Below are positions 21,581 through 23,671 of a DNA stretch of 23,671 bases, piece after piece. Source of the stretch: Microbacteriaceae bacterium (GTDB taxonomy: Bacteria > Actinomycetota > Actinomycetes > Actinomycetales > Microbacteriaceae); contig JAAZFP010000113.1 in assembly GCA_012511645.1 (NCBI GenBank), positions 1 through 23,671 of the forward strand, given 5' to 3'. Position numbers and translations under genes: made by a program. How positions within the stretch are numbered: position 1 is the stretch's first letter; every line of letters starts with the position of its first letter. The notes below the pieces were generated by a model. The model ran no database searches. It saw nothing but the letters and a program-made list of their open reading frames with translations, and was not told the DNA's origin.

Positions 21581-21745
21581 CACCTCACACGAGGTGACTT
21601 CGCGTGCCCACGCGTCTGTTCGCAGGCGTGAGCGGCGGCCAACGGGCCGTCTCTGTATTCGTGCAGTGACGGTGGCAGCCACTGGGCACTAGGTTTCGCA
21701 CGACGATGCGAAAGACAACCGCAAACGCGCGCCGTTCGGGCGCGC
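21581..21745 (+). other. Hairpin-rich 5' leader of rpsB
   Basis: Five stem-loops follow one another: CACCTC/GAGGTG with ACAC loop (21581-21596); a stem with a TTCG tetraloop at 21609-21630 (CACGC, 2-nt bulge, CTG, paired with CAGGCGTG); CGGCC/GGCCG with AACG loop (21636-21649); TTTCGCA/TGCGAAA with 6-nt loop (21694-21713); and GCGCGCC/GGCGCGC (21727-21745). The last ends 5 nt before the rpsB ribosome-binding site AGGAG (21751-21755). The rest of the 305-nt gap between the M23 gene and rpsB (21458-21563) holds no gene that I can support. A regulatory role in rpsB-tsf expression is inferred. Confidence 0.6.
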
Positions 21746-21762
21746 AGAACAGGAGAACGGCC

Positions 21763-22653
21763 ATGGCCGTCGTAACCATTCGCCAGATGCTCGACAGTGG
21801 CGTGCACTTCGGACACCAGACCCGCCGCTGGAACCCGAAGATGAAGCGCTTCATCTTCACCGAGCGTTCAGGCATCTACATCATCGATCTGCAGCAGTCG
21901 CTGCGTTACATTGACGAGGCATACGCGTTTGTGAAGCAGACCGTTGCCCGCGGTGGCAACGTGCTGTTTGTCGGCACGAAGAAGCAGGCGCAGGAGGCGA
22001 TCGCTGAGCAGGCTGATCGCGTGAACCAGCCCTATGTGAACCAGCGTTGGCTCGGTGGTCTGCTCACCAACTTCCAGACGGTGACCGGCCGCCTCGAGCG
22101 CATGAAGGAGCTCGAGCAGCTCGACTTCGAGGGTGGCACCAGCGGGTTCACCAAGAAAGAACTGCTGCTGAAGAAGCGCGAGCTCGAGAAGCTGCAGAAG
22201 TCGCTGGGTGGTATCCGTCACATGACCAAGACTCCGTCAGCACTCTGGATCGTTGACACCAAGAAGGAGCACCTCGCGATCGACGAGGCTCAGAAGCTTG
22301 GCATTCCCGTCATCGCTATCCTCGACACGAACTGTGATCCCGATGAGGTGACCTTCCCGATCCCAGGCAACGACGACGCAATTCGCTCGGTTGCGCTGTT
22401 GACCCGCGTGATCGCTGATGCGGTTGCTGAGGGCCTCATGGAGCGTCACCAGAAGCCGACTGAGGGCGATGCCGCAGCTGAGCCACTGGCTGAGTGGGAA
22501 GTTGAACTGCTGAACGCCGAGGTCAAGGCAGACGAGGTTGAGGCCGCAGTGGTCGCAACCGAGAGCGCTGTTGAGGCTGCCATCGAGAGCGCAGAGGGTG
22601 CGGCTGAGGTTGCCGAGGCTGCTGCTGAAGCAATCGAAGAAGCCGCTGAGTAA
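21763..22653 (+). CDS. rpsB: 30S ribosomal protein S2
   Basis: This 296-residue uS2 begins MAVVTIRQMLDSGVHFGHQTRRWNPKM and shows the family segments FVGTKKQAQEAI, NQRWLGGLLTNFQTV, PSALWIVDTKKEHLAIDEA and PVIAILDTNCDPDEVTFPIPGNDDAIRS. After about residue 240 comes an Ala/Glu-rich acidic tail of more than 50 residues, typical of actinobacterial S2 but long. ATG 21763 has AGGAG 7 nt upstream; the in-frame ATG 21706 lies inside a leader hairpin and is rejected. tsf follows after 67 nt, as in nearly all bacteria. Confidence 0.99.
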   Translation: MAVVTIRQMLDSGVHFGHQTRRWNPKMKRFIFTERSGIYIIDLQQSLRYIDEAYAFVKQTVARGGNVLFVGTKKQAQEAIAEQADRVNQPYVNQRWLGGLLTNFQTVTGRLERMKELEQLDFEGGTSGFTKKELLLKKRELEKLQKSLGGIRHMTKTPSALWIVDTKKEHLAIDEAQKLGIPVIAILDTNCDPDEVTFPIPGNDDAIRSVALLTRVIADAVAEGLMERHQKPTEGDAAAEPLAEWEVELLNAEVKADEVEAAVVATESAVEAAIESAEGAAEVAEAAAEAIEEAAE

Positions 22654-22668
22654 GTTTTATTAACCGTC

Positions 22669-22701
22669 GATTCCGCATCGGCCAAGGGTCGGTGCGGAAT
22701 C
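22669..22701 (+). other. Long intercistronic hairpin between rpsB and tsf
   Basis: GATTCCGCA (22669-22677) pairs perfectly with TGCGGAATC (22693-22701), and pairing continues inward for six more pairs (two G-T) to an AAG loop, giving about 15 bp. There is no T-tract; the tsf ribosome-binding site AAAGGAG (22708-22714) follows at once. It may act as a partial terminator, a processing site or an mRNA stabiliser that sets the S2 to EF-Ts ratio. Confidence 0.75.
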
Positions 22702-22720
22702 ACACACAAAGGAGTCAACA

Positions 22721-23551
22721 ATGGCTGCAGTAAGCATGGCCGCTGTGAAGGAACTGCGCGAGCGCCTTGGCGCTGGCATGGTTGACAGCAAGAACGCACT
22801 GGTTGAGGCTGATGGCGACATCGATAAGGCGATTGAGATTCTTCGCCTCAAGGGCCTCAAGGGTGTTGCAAAGCGCGAGGGTCGCGAGGCAAGCGAAGGT
22901 CTCGTTGCCGTTGCTCAGCGCGAAGGCGCTGCAACGCTGATCGAGCTCGTGTGCGAGACCGACTTCGTTGCAAAGAACGAAAAGTTCCTCGCGCTCGGTG
23001 AGAAGGTGCTCGCGGCAGTCTCTGACGCGGCAGCAACCACGCTCGAAGAAGCACTCGCCGCTCCGCTTGATGGCAGCACGGTCGAGGCAGTGATCACCGA
23101 TGAGTCGGCGATCATCGGCGAGAAGATTCAGCTCCGTCGCGTCACCGTCATCGAGGCTCAGAACACCGCTGTGTACCTGCACCGCACCTCGAAAGATCTG
23201 CCCCCGCAGATCGGCGTGGTTGTGGGCTTCTCAGGCGAAGACGAGAAGGTTGCACTGAGCATCGCACAGCACATCTCGTTCGCTGAGCCCCTCTATGTGC
23301 AGCGCGACGAAGTTCCCGCTGAAGATGTCGATCGTGAGCGAGATCTCGTCACCGAGATCTCAAAGAACGAGGGCAAGCCTGAGGCTGCGCTGCCGAAGAT
23401 CATTGATGGTCGCCTGAACGCGTTCTTCAAGCAGATCGTGCTCAATGAGCAGGAGCACGCACTCGATTCAGAGAAGCGTTCGGTGGAAAAGGTTGCAGAG
23501 GCAGCCGGCATCACCGTCGTTGGCTTTGCCCGCGGCAAGGTCGGAGCCTAA
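22721..23551 (+). CDS. tsf: Elongation factor Ts
   Basis: EF-Ts is the nucleotide exchange factor of EF-Tu. The 276-residue product has the N-terminal UBA-like domain (KELRERLGAGMVDSKNAL and ALVEADGDIDKAIEILRLKG), the TDFVAKNEKF motif (80-89) that contacts EF-Tu, and a complete dimerisation domain ending in VVGFARGKVGA. ATG 22721 has AAAGGAG 6 nt upstream; a second ATG at 22736 is a possible but less well placed start. It is the second gene of the rpsB-tsf operon and is followed by a terminator hairpin. Confidence 0.99.
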   Translation: MAAVSMAAVKELRERLGAGMVDSKNALVEADGDIDKAIEILRLKGLKGVAKREGREASEGLVAVAQREGAATLIELVCETDFVAKNEKFLALGEKVLAAVSDAAATTLEEALAAPLDGSTVEAVITDESAIIGEKIQLRRVTVIEAQNTAVYLHRTSKDLPPQIGVVVGFSGEDEKVALSIAQHISFAEPLYVQRDEVPAEDVDRERDLVTEISKNEGKPEAALPKIIDGRLNAFFKQIVLNEQEHALDSEKRSVEKVAEAAGITVVGFARGKVGA

Positions 23552-23564
23552 GGTTCAGCTGAGA

Positions 23565-23601
23565 GCCCGAGTCGGTCATTCGACTCGGGCGCTTGTCTTG
23601 C
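23565..23601 (+). terminator. Terminator after tsf
   Basis: GCCCGAGTCG (23565-23574) pairs perfectly with CGACTCGGGC (23581-23590) around GTCATT, and is followed by the moderately T-rich GCTTGTCTTG. It lies 13 nt after the tsf stop codon. Confidence 0.85.
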
Positions 23602-23659
23602 CCACAGGTGTTTTCCTGCGGCACGACCCATGACACGCACAACCACACCGCAAGACAAG

Positions 23660-23665
23660 TAGGCT
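23660..23665 (+). promoter_or_regulatory. -10 element at the window edge, probably for the next gene
   Basis: TAGGCT starts 12 nt before position 23672, the first base outside the window. The three clearest leaderless genes in this window have the same 12-nt distance, so the next gene (commonly pyrH after tsf) may start exactly there. The remaining 70 or so nucleotides after the tsf terminator hold nothing else that I can support. Confidence 0.35.
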
Positions 23666-23671
23666 GAGTGC

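Noticed and set aside
21706..21762. Upstream in-frame ATG of rpsB
   Set aside because: It falls within a leader hairpin, has no ribosome-binding site, and S2 proteins begin with MAVVTIRQ.
1..23671. Mobile elements, CRISPR arrays, tRNA or rRNA genes
   Set aside because: Nothing in either strand shows transposase motifs, regularly spaced repeats, or tRNA/rRNA signatures.

Overview
The window reads as chromosomal core genome of a high-GC Gram-positive actinobacterium, most likely Micrococcales and probably Microbacteriaceae. The evidence is the block ftsK-pgsA-cinA-clgR-DUF3046-recA-recX, TCGAA-type (not CTGT-type) LexA boxes, a PriA-type HisA, many GTG starts, several leaderless-type promoters, and an M23-family gene divergent from rpsB. 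I see no insertion sequence, phage gene, CRISPR array, tRNA or rRNA. Genus cannot be read from sequence alone.

Layout. 1-2311: 3' end of ftsK, then pgsA, a PncC/CinA-type amidohydrolase, clgR and a DUF3046 gene. 2312-4524: recA behind a long leader with a LexA box, then recX. 4560-7977: miaB, miaA and dapF, nearly contiguous. 7964-10221: an RsmC-like methyltransferase gene on the minus strand, divergent from hflX. 10229-11567: lexA divergent from a LysM membrane protein of the YneA/DivS/Rv2719c kind, each promoter carrying its own LexA box. 11596-15686: hisC, hisB, hisH, priA/hisA and an SseB-family gene. 15683-18474 (minus strand): a MalY/PatB-type aminotransferase, azlD, azlC and a DUF1844 gene. 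18756-20943: infC (with an apparent AUC start), rpmI, rplT and a SpoU/TrmH RNA methyltransferase. 20945-23551: a secreted M23-like protein (minus strand), then rpsB and tsf on the plus strand behind a strongly structured leader.

How the parts work together. recA, recX, lexA and the LysM protein form the core of an SOS circuit: damage activates RecA, which triggers LexA self-cleavage, which releases recA, lexA and a membrane-anchored division inhibitor. The his cluster supplies four histidine enzymes, but hisD is not in the window. infC-rpmI-rplT and rpsB-tsf are translation operons with regulatory RNA candidates in front of them. miaB and miaA make the ms2i6A37 tRNA modification.

I found no clear undescribed multi-gene system. 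The most interesting signals are regulatory: the mapped SOS promoters, the AUC start of infC, repeated -10 hexamers exactly 12 nt before start codons, the hairpin-dense rpsB leader, and four tail-to-tail gene pairs that leave no room for separate terminators.
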